Notes: a model not told the origin generated them from the letters alone. Counted from the stretch's first letter, positions 1-10,810 are shown. The stretch: DNA of 64,000 bases from Gordionus sp. m RMFG-2023 (GCF_954871325.1 NC_088776.1:33528508-33592507), one strand, 5' to 3'. Numbers and translations are program-made.

Positions 1-150
1 TACTAAAAATGATGTGTTATATAATTTATTTATAAATTAACTGAAACTAATAACTAGTTACTTTTAAAATAATGTAACTAGTAAGTGTAACCAATTACCT
101 TTTTAAGAATGTAAAAAAAATATATAATTACTTTTCAAAAGTAGAAAAAC
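1..150. repeat. Fragment of a MITE-like repeat with TTACTTTT/AAAAGTA motifs
   Basis: The stretch contains alternating AACTAGTTACTTTT, GTAACTAGTAAG and ATTACTTTTCAAAAGTAG motifs. Closely similar text recurs at 29660-29800, and a related form with clear inverted ends lies at 34604-34881. Short elements built of GTTACTTTT-AAAAGTAAC repeats are common non-autonomous hAT relatives in animals (family knowledge). This copy is cut by the window edge, so its left end cannot be judged. Confidence 0.45.
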
Positions 151-276
151 TAACATTTTTTAATTTGGCACCTAAATTTTTTTGCTTAAAAAATAAATAA
201 TAAAATTATCAAAAAAGATACAACTTTGCATGCTTCAAATGTGTTTAACATAATAGGAATAAAATAAAAATAATAA

Positions 277-282
277 TTTATT
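277..282 (-). terminator. Candidate poly(A) signal of the left BTB gene
   Basis: The minus strand reads AATAAA here, about 85 bases past the stop codon of the left BTB gene, in an A+T-rich stretch. A second AATAAA overlaps the stop codon itself (364-369). In DNA this A+T-rich the hexamer arises often by chance, so this is only a candidate. Confidence 0.3.
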
Positions 283-364
283 TGCAATATCTAAAATCAT
301 TATAAGAAACAAATATTAGTAAAAATTAAAATAGTATATATTTATACAATAAATTTTTGTTCAT

Positions 365-1561
365 TTATTTTTTCTTTTTCTTAGCACCCGCCTTTTCTTT
401 GTCAGCTCCTTTTTTGTCTGCTGCTCCTGCTTTTTCCTTTTTAGCAGCTCCTTCTTTTTTGCCACCATCATCTTTTTTAGCAGCCTCATCTTTTTTGCCT
501 GCAGCTGGCTCTTTTTTACCTGCATCCTTTTTCGCTCCAGCTGCATCCTTTTTGGCGCCATCTGAATCTTTTTTCTTGGTGTCCTTAGTATCTTTTTTGG
601 CCGCTCCTTTTTTTCCAGCTTTAGTCTCCGTCTTGACTTCTGCTTCGCTAGTTTCCGCCGTTTCAGTAGTGGTTACAGAGACAGTATCATCTACTGATTC
701 TTCTGTGGCAGGAGTACCAGGTTTGGGGGATTTGGGCATAGGAGAACTCGGTGGTTTAGGGGAAGCTGGAGGTTTAGGTGAAGCTGGAGGTTTAGGTGAA
801 GCTGATGGCTTAGGAGATGGGGCAGGGGCCTGAAGGGTAGGCGCTGGTTGATCCGGAGGTGGGGGTGGAGGTGGGGCTGTTATAGGAGGTGCCTCAGTAG
901 TAGCAGGAGGTGGTGGAGGAACTGGAGGTGCTTCAGCGGTAACAGGGGCAGCTGGTGGAGCAACTGGTGGTGGTGGAGGAGGGGTAGGAACTTTAGGAGG
1001 TATTACAACGTAAGTCTTTTTATCGACTGGAACACAGTTTTTAAGCAATTCTCCACCATCCGTTTCAGCTTTAGGGTCTCGTTCTAAGCAGAGTTTGGCC
1101 AAGTGTGGCATTTCTAATGCAGTGGCTCCAGCCCATAATCGCGCCCATGAAGTATCCGTTGTTATTGCTCCTTCTAAATCTATGGTGTACATGAACTTTA
1201 AGATTTTAGAGAAAGAATCAGTAGTCAATCCAGTGTGCTCTCCAAGAATGATTCCGTCGGCCTCATTAGTGTTATTAATCCAGAAGAATTCAGCTAGATG
1301 AGGTTTTCTTAACTGCACTAACTCTTGATTCGCCATTAATTCTTTTTCTGACTTTCCTAGTTCCATAGCAAAAGCTCGCTCAAAATATTTAGAGTGGCAA
1401 GCTAATATAACCTTGTGGGCTTCAAATTTGGCACCATCTTTCCACAAATAGACTATGATGTCGTTTACTGGTTTCCGGTCCATTTTCCATAAATATTTTA
1501 GGAAATCGTTGAAACATAATTTCTGAGATTTATCTCTGGGACACACCCAGACTTCTGACAT
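365..1561 (-). CDS. BTB/POZ-domain protein with Pro-rich linker and Lys-rich tail (left paralog)
   Basis: This is a 398-residue protein in one open exon. Residues ~16-160 form a BTB/POZ fold: the signature FEAHKVILACHSKYF (46-60), an insert (~65-105), and the later helices GLTTDSFSKILKFMYTIDL and RLWAGATALEMPHLAKLC (141-158). BTB domains dimerise and often recruit Cullin-3 or chromatin partners (family knowledge). No Kelch repeats, BACK domain or zinc fingers follow. Instead residues ~189-282 are Pro/Ala-rich with repeated SPKPPA units, ~283-308 are Thr/Glu-rich, and ~309-398 are Lys/Ala/Gly/Asp-rich (repeated GAKKDA, GKKE), ending in KKKKK. The start is the first ATG in frame, just ahead of the conserved BTB region. 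It lies head to head with the paralog at 2785. The basic tail resembles histone H1 tails in composition, so nucleic-acid or acidic-partner binding is an inference. No signal peptide or membrane segment is visible. Confidence 0.9.
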   Translation of the reverse strand: MSEVWVCPRDKSQKLCFNDFLKYLWKMDRKPVNDIIVYLWKDGAKFEAHKVILACHSKYFERAFAMELGKSEKELMANQELVQLRKPHLAEFFWINNTNEADGIILGEHTGLTTDSFSKILKFMYTIDLEGAITTDTSWARLWAGATALEMPHLAKLCLERDPKAETDGGELLKNCVPVDKKTYVVIPPKVPTPPPPPPVAPPAAPVTAEAPPVPPPPPATTEAPPITAPPPPPPPDQPAPTLQAPAPSPKPSASPKPPASPKPPASPKPPSSPMPKSPKPGTPATEESVDDTVSVTTTETAETSEAEVKTETKAGKKGAAKKDTKDTKKKDSDGAKKDAAGAKKDAGKKEPAAGKKDEAAKKDDGGKKEGAAKKEKAGAADKKGADKEKAGAKKKKK

Positions 1562-2784
1562 TATTGATAAATTTGATTAGAATAGGGAGTTATAAAATAC
1601 CCTCTTTTTTAGTAGATGATAAATAGAGTGATATTTATATAACAAAATTAAACCGAAAAAAATTAAATCATAATTTAAAAGTTAACATTATAATATAAAA
1701 AAGCACAAATATAACCTTTAATTATATTATGTGAATTTGCATATATTTTTCATACGTAGCACATTATGAATTTCTACGAATTTAGATAAACTATTATAAA
1801 TTATTTATGTTTCATGATCACGCCTAAATCCATTTACTAAGAAGTTTTGTTAAAATGAACTTATATTTAGTTATATTTTTTTAAAGTGGTTTTTAAATAG
1901 CATTAAATAGTTAATGGAATAATGAATAATTAATCAAAAAAGATCTTATACAATATAATTAGATTTGATACATCATTTTAATTGATAATCACTTTACACT
2001 ATAAATTAAACTAATTAAAGTAGTAAAATTTGATTCAATAATAAATAGGGGGTTTCCTTCAGAAATTGTTTTGTAATTCCTTTTTAAAATATATAATTTA
2101 GCAATACTCATTGTGAATTAGAAGTTTTGATATAAAACAAATATAATTGTTAAGACAAAATAAAATTTTATATTGAAATTAATCATGCAAGAAGTTGGAT
2201 TGGCATGATACATCCATGACAACTTGCAGTTGCTAGGGAAGTAGAAAGCGTACTCAGCCAGATGCCACTTGACCTTTTATTTTGTAGGGACTCAATGGGC
2301 ACTTAAAATCTAAAAATGTTAAGAAACCAATTTTTTAAAAATATTTTTTCAAAAAGTTGATGGGGATCTCAAAATTTAGACAAGATTTGAACCAGCAACC
2401 GGGGGTGGTGGTGGGGGGGGGGGGTTATAAAGCAAGATCAGAGGAGAGTAGTAGGTAATAGTGAGTAGATTTGGTTTTTTAATTTTTTATATTTCAGCTA
2501 GTTTTCTTGCCCACTCTTTAATTATTTTTGGCATGCCCAGAGTTGTCAAAAAATATATCATTTAAAACTTACTAATGAAGCTATCGTATCAATGAGACAT
2601 TTTCTATTCGTTTTAAGCGATTCATATGACATCAATTCTAATCATATATTACGTAAATTGGTTATCAACTTTGATATAATCAAGATTTCGTATTTCTTAC
2701 ATTATATTTATTCTTTTATAATTCATTTTCGTTTAATTTTCTCTCTAAAAACTCTTAATTCCTCATCATTTTCTCTTTTCAAAT
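1562..2784. promoter_or_regulatory. Divergent intergenic region between the two BTB genes
   Basis: About 1.2 kb separates the two start codons, so both promoters must lie here or in unseen 5' exons. TATAAAATA (1591-1599; TATTTTATA on the minus strand) lies 30 bases ahead of the left gene's ATG, possibly too close for a normal 5' UTR. TTATAAT near 2716 precedes the right gene. A G-run of about 15 bases lies at 2408-2424. At 2384-2393 the minus strand reads GGTTCAAATC, like a Pol III B box, but no convincing A box was found. No other gene is visible. Confidence 0.35.
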
Positions 2785-5700
2785 ATGGCTGCGGATAAAT
2801 GGTACACACCGCAAGATTTGGTGGAGAACAAAAAAAATTTTCCAAATTTTTTAAAACACCTGTATAAAAATGATTGCACACCAGGGTATGATATTGTAAT
2901 ACATTTAAGTAAGGACAACACCAAATATAAGGCCCACAAATTTGTATTGGCGTGCCATTCAAAATTTTTCCATACATTGTTATCCAACAGTGATACTTAT
3001 AAAGGACCCGATGCTATACTGAGGCCATCGTTAGCCGAAACCTTTTGGCAAGATAAGGATACGATGGATGAGGAAATCATCTTAGGTCCCCACACAGCTT
3101 TAACCGCCGATATTTTTACTCTTTTGTTAAAATTTATCTACACTCTCGATGTGGATATAAATTCTTCTAACGCCGAAAGACTTTGGGCGGCAGGACAAGC
3201 GATGGGTATGCCTCACTTACAAGCCCTTTGCGTTGACAAAGAAGGTGTCAAGGCTAGCGACAACGGTAAAACCTTACTCAATAACGCCGTACCCGAGGAT
3301 CATAAACGTTACGATGCTCCTATCCCTTCCTCTCTTCAACCTCATGCAGAAAAAATAGGAGCAGATATTCCGCCTGCACCAGCTACTCTACCAGTTTCTC
3401 CTATGGCAGGCACAACATCTACTGCACCCGTTATACCTACTGCAGCCGTAGCCCCCATCGCACCAATTGCACCTCCTGCAGCCGTAGAACCGATAGCACC
3501 CGTTGCTCCTGCTGGAATTGTCCCACCTGTCGAAGCACCCACTTCCCAACTACATGCAACACCTGACCCTACAGAGGTAGCAACTCCGCACACCAAAGCT
3601 AACACGCCCCTGCCCACAGAAGGCCTAAACCAGGAGAACTCTGAAAGTTCTATTCTCCTAACCTCCGGCTCTCCTACTCCGCCTATCGAAAATAAGACAT
3701 CTATAAAAGAGGATCGTTCATCTATAAAAATCCCTAAATCATCAAGTCCTACTAAATCTAGAACTTCCAAAGTTAGAACTCCTACTAAAGGTGGTAGGAC
3801 CCCTACTAAGACCCCTGACTCTGCTTCAATAGCTGAAAGCGAAGGTTTATATATATATATAATTAAATATTCCAATAAAGTGACCTATTGAAACGGATTA
3901 TTAAATCATCAATAATAATCAGTTTCATGCAGTGTCATTTCAACTAATTATCATAAATTAATCTCCTTTATGTGCTCAGCCAGATATTAACTACATTATA
4001 CCTTGTTTAATTTGAAAGCCTATTGATCTAAATTCTAAACTAATTTGAGAAACAATTTTGATTTTGAGTGATGTGATTTTTTTAGAGGAATTAATCAAAA
4101 ATACTATTATTGAGCACAAATCTACTAGTTAATCAATCAATAGGAGTATACAGTTTTGTTGTAAATAAACACTCAGGTCCATGCAAAAGAGTATGGGTGG
4201 GGTATAAGAAATATCTAGAGCCAATAAATTTTCACGCAGGCCTCGAAAAGTCTTAGCAAGACTCTGCAAGCATTGAATACTAGTTCTTAAAAATTTATCT
4301 TTTATTTAACATACTTACTATTTAGGACAAAATATCTCGCTTAATTAAGAAAGGTATATTATTTTAACAAAATTAAATAGAATTAGGAAATCTCGTGGGA
4401 CAGGACTAGCAAATGTTATTCATATTTAGACTCTCAATCAAAAAAATTTGAATTAAATAAATTTTATTAAAATTTACCCACATATTATTTCTTTTTCAAA
4501 TCGTGTCTTATACTATTTATCCATCGTTAAGCATACCATGCATGACTGCTCTTTATAAAATAAAGTGGTAAATTTATAATTATTGAAGTAAATTGGCAAA
4601 TCTTGAAAATTTTATACGATCTTATTTTATACATATGATTTTACGCGATATTGTTGATTTTATTGTGTACTAAACCGATCTTCTTTCTTCTTTTATTTTT
4701 TTTTAGTACTGCAAAAACTTACAAATAACAATTTTAAAAATATAATCCCACCTAATATATTTATATTACAAAAGTGAACCTTGCGCAATATAATTTGGTA
4801 TTTACTCCAACTTTGAAAGCTAAAAAGATAATTATAAAAATTCGATTTAAGCGACCCCGCATTTAGAGAATTTATGTTTAAATTGTATCAAAATCTATGG
4901 AGTTTGTTATAATTACAAAGATTGTTATTTTTCAAAATGGCATAGTAACTTAGAGATATGAAATACAAAAGTATTAGGTTCAAGCTTGAGCGAAAAAAAA
5001 TCAGCTAACGCAAAAGTGATATTAGACATATTATACTAACTAGATTGACTATTCACTCAAAAGTGTAACAATAGAAATAAGCTGTGACACATCATTGTTA
5101 TTTCCCATATGAATAATTTTAATTTGCATTTAAATTTTATGAAGACTTTTTTTAAAAAATTAGAATTCTATTTATTTATAAAGCTTATATGGAAAAGCAA
5201 ATGGCATGTCACCAGCTAATTTGTATTCAATGATATTTCAAAATGCAATTTAATAAATGAGTCATCAGTCTAGATAGGTAATATTACTATATGTCGTTAA
5301 TTCCAGGAACCCGAACCTTTATTTATAAAGCCTCAGTTTGGTTACGCAGTATATAAAAATTTATACGGTTACGGTTCGATTATAGTTGTGAAAAAATTAT
5401 AAAAGTTCGGTTCAGCTAATTGTAAATGTTTAAAAAGGTTCATTGCCGTAATAAGAAAAATTTTAAATTATTCTTTTTGAAGTTTGAAGCAACACTATTG
5501 TATAATATTAATTATGACTATTATTTATTAAAATTTTTGCCATTCACTTAAGTAAATATATTTAAAAAATAGATGAAATTAATTTACGTAACAAAAATTT
5601 ATTAATGTGTTTTTATTCATTTCAACTCTGATCATAATATTTAGACTACGCAATAGAAATAAATATTAAGGCTAAATTTCGATATTGATGGCGAAATAGA

Positions 5701-7216
5701 TTTGGAAAACTTTAATTTTTTTATGGTTAGAGGTTCATGTTCTTTAGAATGATGCTTTTAAATATGCCTCTCCAAATGAGCTCTATGGACACCTTTAAGT
5801 ATGATTTTGCACTATCTATATAACAGGCTTATTCATTTAAAAGAATATAATAAGTATAAAAAGAACGGCATGGGCTATGCGAACCATTTAAAATTTTTTT
5901 AAAGGAAGGAAAAATAAAATAAATTTTTGTATATTATCAGCATAAATACAATAAATAATATGAAGTCAGATAAACAAATATTGCAAAATTATGATATTGA
6001 TAAACTTATAGAATTCACGATCAATTTTTAAAATTATATGGGTATTATCAGTTTAAAGATTTACAATTCCTCACATCTAGGAAATAATATAAAAAACAGA
6101 TTTGAATAACTTTACTTGCATTTCAAGACAACACAAAATCTATTTTCAATAATAAAGGCTATAACAATGCTAACGCTTTAAAATATACTCAAATACCAAA
6201 TTCTATAAATAATATATAAAATTAAAACCTTATAAATTTGATAATTTAAATTTATATGGGAATAATGGCTCTTCTATAAAACTACTTATGGGTAGGTGAT
6301 ATTATACCAAAATTCATTGAATAAATACTAAATTAAAAATCTAAAAATTGGTTATTTAGATATTTTGCATACTACAATAGATAAAATAGAAATATTGCTC
6401 AAATTCTATAAAAAACATTTAAAAGATTGTGAATAAATTTAAGTCATAATAAAAAAATTAACACATGCTTCTTATGAGTAAATAAATATTTTGATAATTT
6501 AATAATTTGAAAATGGAGTGATACCTTAAAACGACGGGAATATAGTAAAATATGTACCACAAGGAAAAGATAGTAAAACGGAAAAAAATAAAATTATTTA
6601 TTTTATTTTGGATGAAACCGGTTCAACTCGGTTTATTCTCATTTTACAAAGGTTCTTTTTACTCCTTCAAAAAAAAATTCACGATTCAGTTACGGTTCAG
6701 ATATTTATAAAGGTTTATAACGGTTTAGCGGTTATTCCTGTTCACTCCCCCTTCCTGATTGATTTTTATTAAATGAAACTATAACTTATGGCTGCTAATA
6801 TTCATTTCCTCGTGAACTTATTCCCAACTTACTTGATCCTGCCAAATCACAGATATGAGCTATTATTTTTTAATTTTTTTTTCATTTTCATTTTGGTAAG
6901 ACTTGGCATTAACTTATTTAGAGTAAGCATATAATTTAAAACACATAATTTGATAAGCCATAAATTAACTTGCCTCATAAATAATATCAATGTATAAACA
7001 TTTTAATCTTTGAAACATCAAATAGGTTCAATAGCTTCAACTGATAGATCTTCTTCGCCTACAAAAAAAGGCGGAAAAAAGGAGAAAGCAGCTGGAGGAA
7101 AAGCTAAGGGCGGCGCTAAGAAAGAAGAAAAGGGTGCTAAAAAAGATGACAAGAAGGAAGAAAAGGGTGCTAAAAAAGATGAAAAGAAAGAAGCCAAAGG
7201 AAAGAAAAAGAAATAA
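2785..7216 (+). CDS. BTB/POZ-domain protein with Ala/Pro-rich linker and Lys-rich tail (right paralog, two exons)
   Basis: I read exons at 2785-3844 and 7026-7216. The donor is AAG|GTTTAT and the acceptor AATAG|GTTC. The join keeps frame by completing one Gly codon, giving 416 residues. Residues ~14-152 form the BTB domain, with YKAHKFVLACHSKFF (48-62) and RLWAAGQAMGMPHLQALC (132-149) aligning block by block with the left paralog. A shared motif after it (GKTLLNNAVP here, GGELLKNCVP there) shows a common extension. Residues ~195-255 are an Ala/Pro/Ile/Val-rich linker. Residues ~319-366 carry four S/T-P-T-K motifs, like SPKK-type DNA-contact or CDK sites (inference). The second exon encodes a Lys-rich tail with KEEKGAKKD repeated, ending GKKKK. 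Reading into the intron would give a short alternative end without the tail. Function is unknown; a nuclear or chromatin role is plausible but unproved. Confidence 0.88.
3845..7025 (+). other. Intron of the right BTB gene
   Basis: A 3.18-kb GT-AG intron, long beside the 191-base exon that follows. It begins with a short TA microsatellite (3847-3861). Its middle holds a probable decayed transposon (5304-6740). I see no conserved coding segment elsewhere in it. Confidence 0.75.
5304..6740. mobile_element. Probable hAT-like element inside the BTB-gene intron
   Basis: The left end reads CAGGAACCCGAACC followed by TTTATTTATAAAG. The right end, on the opposite strand, reads CAGGAATAACCGC and then CTTTATAAATATCTGAACCG. 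Both ends carry repeated GGTTCGG/GGTTCAG motifs, giving a loose terminal inverted repeat that starts with CAGGAA. No target duplication is left, and no transposase was recognised inside. The hAT assignment rests only on the CAG-type ends and is tentative. Confidence 0.4.
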
Positions 7217-7653
7217 ATTTTTATTTTTCAAAAATTTATTATTTTAATGATTTCTATATATTTAATACTGTTTTTTCTATTAGATAAATACAATAAACAT
7301 TTAGGGTGAATTATATTTTTGTGTTTTAAAATTAATATTATTAGATTAGAGAGATGTATGAGGCAATGCAAAGAGCACAATTTTAACTTAATAATAAAAT
7401 CAGGGTCTCCTGACTGAGATTTAAAACTTTTCATGATCGCAACATGAAGATTTTTAAGGAATAAAAGCGGAAATGAAGCAAACAAAATTAAAAAATTGTT
7501 TTGAAATATTCCGATGATGTGGAAGATTGTCCATAAATTTTTAAGAAAGAATTTTTTATATCATTTTACGGTTACTCCGGACCATGTTCTAATCAAAGTC
7601 TTAAATGTCGTTAATGCACATCGATTGATAAAATAAAGGGGAAATAATGTATG
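7217..7653. other. 3' flank of the right BTB gene
   Basis: AATAAA overlaps the stop codon (7212-7217), and another AATAAA lies at 7292-7297, about 75 bases past the stop. The second is the better poly(A) signal candidate. Nothing else is recognisable up to the MITE at 7654. Confidence 0.35.
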
Positions 7654-7866
7654 TAGTGTTGTTAAAAACCCCAATTCGGGTCGATTTTTAAAAACGGCCC
7701 AATTAAGATTATAACCAAATTAGTATTGTGTAAGCCTGGTAATTTTGCTGATAGGTGGCAGAAAGGTTTTGGTTTCTATTTGCCAAATCTTGAGGCTAAC
7801 ACAATATTATTTTGGTTAGATCTTAATCTGTTTATAAAAATCAACCCAAATCCTTTAACAACACTA
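7654..7866. mobile_element. MITE, family A (TAGTGTTGTTAAA ends), diverged copy
   Basis: It begins TAGTGTTGTTAAAAACC and ends CCTTTAACAACACTA, with the family's internal foldback (CGGGTCGATTTTT ... AAAATCAACCC). About 213 bp, the same size and layout as the clean copy at 10811-11022. Flanking 8-mers no longer match, so it is older or was rearranged. Confidence 0.8.
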
Positions 7867-9190
7867 TTTTTTACCATGAAATAAACATTATGAAAAATTT
7901 TATTAAACAATATGGTATTATATTAATGAATTGTACATTTTTAATTTAAAAACTAACCCTTCTCTATTTTTTGGTTCTTACAAAAGAATATACAACACTA
8001 TATCCAACGATCTTACCCTGGCATTATATAAATTACTGTTTAGAATGGTGTCCAATATAATGAAAAGTGTTACCGGCGTTAATCACTTTAATGCCTTTAT
8101 TGACACAAAATATAGTTTATATAGCCAGTTTAACAATAATCAAAAGGTGTTGGATTAAATATTGCCTGAATTGGCCATTCAATTGCTGAAAATTGGAAAT
8201 ATACTTATTGTTTGATGGGTGTCTAGCAGTATTCATACTGTTAAGTCAGCTCGGAATAACGATGAGGTCCCATATATGCATTTCATAAATTTAGCCAATT
8301 CTCAGCCGTACAGGCTGTTCACCCGATTATAAAATAGTAAATTCTTATCAAACATCGCCTTGATGTATAATGTTACTTTGAATTATTCAGTCTATCTTTA
8401 AGACTTCAGGCAGAAAGAATCAGTTTACATAAAGCTGAAAAATCAATAAAGCGAACGATTCATGTTCTAAAATCGTTTAAAGATATGCCTGGTAGATTCT
8501 AAACATCTTTTATTATAAATAAATGTTTATTTATTATTTCTAAAAAAGAACATATGAAATAACTCAAGAAGTTAGGGAAATAGATAAATTTGGAGTAATA
8601 TGGAAGGAAAACAGCAGACACTGATATCATCGTAACTTTTTACAATATGAAAAATAAGTTAATGTATGCTAATTTTCATAATTCTACTAATTAAAAATAC
8701 TATATTAAATTATACAGCTACCTTTTTAGCTAACTTATCTGTATGGAGTATTAAAATATAACTGACCCACAGACCTCGTTACGGGGAAGAGCAAATCAAA
8801 ACTTCATTTTCGACTAAAGCACGATGTGGATCTCGAAATAAATGGGATGAGGGAATAGAATATATTGATGGTAATAATGCAATTACTAAATGCTCCTGTG
8901 ATTTAAAAATACTTACAGAATTGTATTAACATAATTCATTGTAGTATTGATGAATGTAATTCACAGCCTTACCAATGTCATTATGACGATATTCCCTGCA
9001 AATCTTATTATAAAACATATTTCCAGTTTATTGATAATAAATATTAAGGGGTCTCCTTTCAATAAGTGGAATTCCTCTCTATATATTAATAAGTGGCTGA
9101 CAAGGCACAGTTCTGCATTTTGCAAACGATAATCAATCAAGGAATCGTGCGGTTAATAATAAAAATATTGAGAAAAATTGATTATGGCAT
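7867..9190. other. A+T-rich stretch with possible decayed coding pieces
   Basis: No complete gene is visible. Two stretches look more protein-like than their surroundings: a 75-codon frame at 7931-8158, and an open stretch at 8762-8929 listed separately. The 7931 frame has no family I recognise. Confidence 0.3.
8762..8929 (+). pseudogene. Short open stretch with a GPS-like CxC motif (weak)
   Basis: A 55-codon stop-to-stop stretch contains KWDEGIEYIDGNNAI followed by TKCSCDLKILTELY. Tryptophan, glycine, a CxC pair and a following LT have the spacing of the GPS autoproteolysis motif of adhesion receptors and polycystin-like proteins (C-x-C-x-H-L-T). The histidine of HLT is not present, and the cysteine usually after the Trp-Gly segment is Ile here. 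There is no start codon and no recognised neighbour exon. It may be a lone exon, a gene fossil, or chance. Confidence 0.2.
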
Positions 9191-9271
9191 ATTGTAGTTT
9201 TTCTAATCTATTCAAATATTGTAGTTTTTCTAATCTATTCCAATATTGTAGTTTTTCTAATTTATTCCAAT
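9191..9271. repeat. 27-bp tandem repeat, three copies
   Basis: The unit ATTGTAGTTTTTCTAATCTA plus seven bases repeats three times head to tail, starting at 9191, 9218 and 9245, with one or two changes per unit. A+T-rich minisatellite in gene-free DNA. Confidence 0.9.
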
Positions 9272-9869
9272 ATGTGCATTATTTTATATAGTTATTTTTA
9301 TATAATTATGAAACGCATTCTACAAAATTACGCCATTTTTAATTCAACATATATTTTTTACAATATATTTCAATTTTACATAACTTTTTAAATAGCGATT
9401 TTATATAATAGTGTATTTTTTATGAAATAATTAGATATATAATAAACTATTTAAAAAAATAATAAAAATAAAAATTTTGCCTCAAATTCTTGGAAAAACA
9501 AAAAATCGCCTCTATTTTTCCCCATTTAGCATGCCCACTACTAATTTTTGCCACAAATTTTATGTCCATAGATAGCATTGGTTATACAACCCTAAATCAT
9601 ATCAGAATGCTGGATGAAAAAAATTTGTAAATAGTTTTTGAGAGCAAAATATATCACCTTAAAATACTTTCATTTATAATATATTTGTATGGTATAAGAA
9701 ACTATAAAAGTTTTATCAATATTGATCAAATATCTTATGAGATATGAAGCACCAAAAAAAGTAGTATTCAAATAAGATATCAAGATAGTTGCAATTTCAG
9801 TTCGAATACTTGATTCTACTAATACCTCAATTTTTAGGCGGAGTTTAAATCAATCAAGGATTTGCACTT
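9272..9869. other. A+T-rich gene-free stretch
   Basis: Low-complexity A+T-rich sequence. I see no coding potential or repeat ends here. Confidence 0.5.
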
Positions 9870-10170
9870 TTTTTTTTGCCTATGTCTTTAATAAAGGCCC
9901 AGATATTTTCTATTGGATATAAATCGGAGCCTGATGCAGGTCATTCCAATAAAGTCAAATGGCACAATTTCTTCTTGAAAAATAAAATATTCTTGCGGAA
10001 GCCATATATTCTATCAATATGCTCCTTCGATTAAAGATCTTGATATTTTGCTGAATAAATATTTTCTTCAGCAATATACATGCTATACAGACTTCTCCTC
10101 GTCATACACCCCCATAAAACAACTTTTTGAGAATGAGGGCCATTTTAGACATTTGGGCTGCGTTTGGCTT
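9870..10170 (-). pseudogene. Tc1-like transposase remnant
   Basis: Read on the minus strand, 10101-10130 gives VLWGCMTRRSLYSMY, then IAEENIYSAKYQDL. Further on, 9890-9950 gives PASGSDLYPIENIWAF. These match the Tc1/mariner blocks VxVWGCxS and WPxxSPDLNPIENxWxxLK, which include the region of the last catalytic acidic residue. The frame has stops, including one where the usual Trp of W-P should be. No terminal repeats were found. An old inactive DNA transposon remnant. Confidence 0.7.
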
Positions 10171-10810
10171 ACATACTACAAAGCTTGCAATGAGTACTCA
10201 AGCATCATCATTAGAAATTAACTGCATCCATTTAAACTGATTCTAAGATTATTATTATTTATTTAAAATTTGTGCTTTTGGTGGCAGGTTAATAAAGCTC
10301 TTGCTTAGCCATAAAAGTAGCAAAATTTGGTAAAAATATTTTAAGGTATAAAATGTATCTTATTAAATAATAAACCTATAAAGTAAATTTATTCTTTTCA
10401 ATTTCTAATAGATTGATTTATAAGATTGGTATCGAGTTTTTAGCTACAAGCAAAGCTGTATAATATAATACTCCTTAATCCTTATGACGAATATTTTAAG
10501 GTTGGATATTATAAATACTTCAAAATAAGACGTTTCTTATGATAATAATGTTTCTTATTTTCTACAATATCTCAATCCAAATTTTTGTATTACACTTGTC
10601 TATATTTATTTTAGCATGCTGCTTTATTGTTTTTTTGTTATTTGTATACTGAAAGAGTAATTCAAACAAAACATTTAAATCAGTTGTGATCTAATAAAAA
10701 TTTACTTACAACTGGAGAGCATCCTGTTAATATTCGTTATATTTTGAGTTAATGCAATAATCTTTACTTTCTTTACAGTCTAGAGACTGGGTAATCCATC
10801 GTACTTCAAG
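10171..10810. other. A+T-rich stretch, possibly the 5' part of the Tc1-like element
   Basis: The start of the Tc1-like transposase and its left end should lie here on the minus strand, but I recognise no helix-turn-helix block or inverted repeat. Otherwise nothing is visible. Confidence 0.35.

Noticed and set aside
357-833. 158-codon plus-strand frame rich in Ser/Ala/Phe and Gly/Leu
   Set aside because: It is the antisense shadow of the Lys- and Pro-rich tail of the left BTB gene; its composition is explained by the codons opposite.
1590-1599. TATA box for the left BTB gene
   Set aside because: Only about 30 bases from the ATG and on a palindromic A+T run; kept as a remark in the intergenic entry but not as a feature.
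3342-3875. 177-codon minus-strand frame rich in Gly/Ala/Val
   Set aside because: Antisense shadow of the Ala/Pro-rich linker of the right BTB gene.
7037-7231. Phe/Leu/Ser-rich minus-strand frame
   Set aside because: Shadow of the Lys-rich tail exon.
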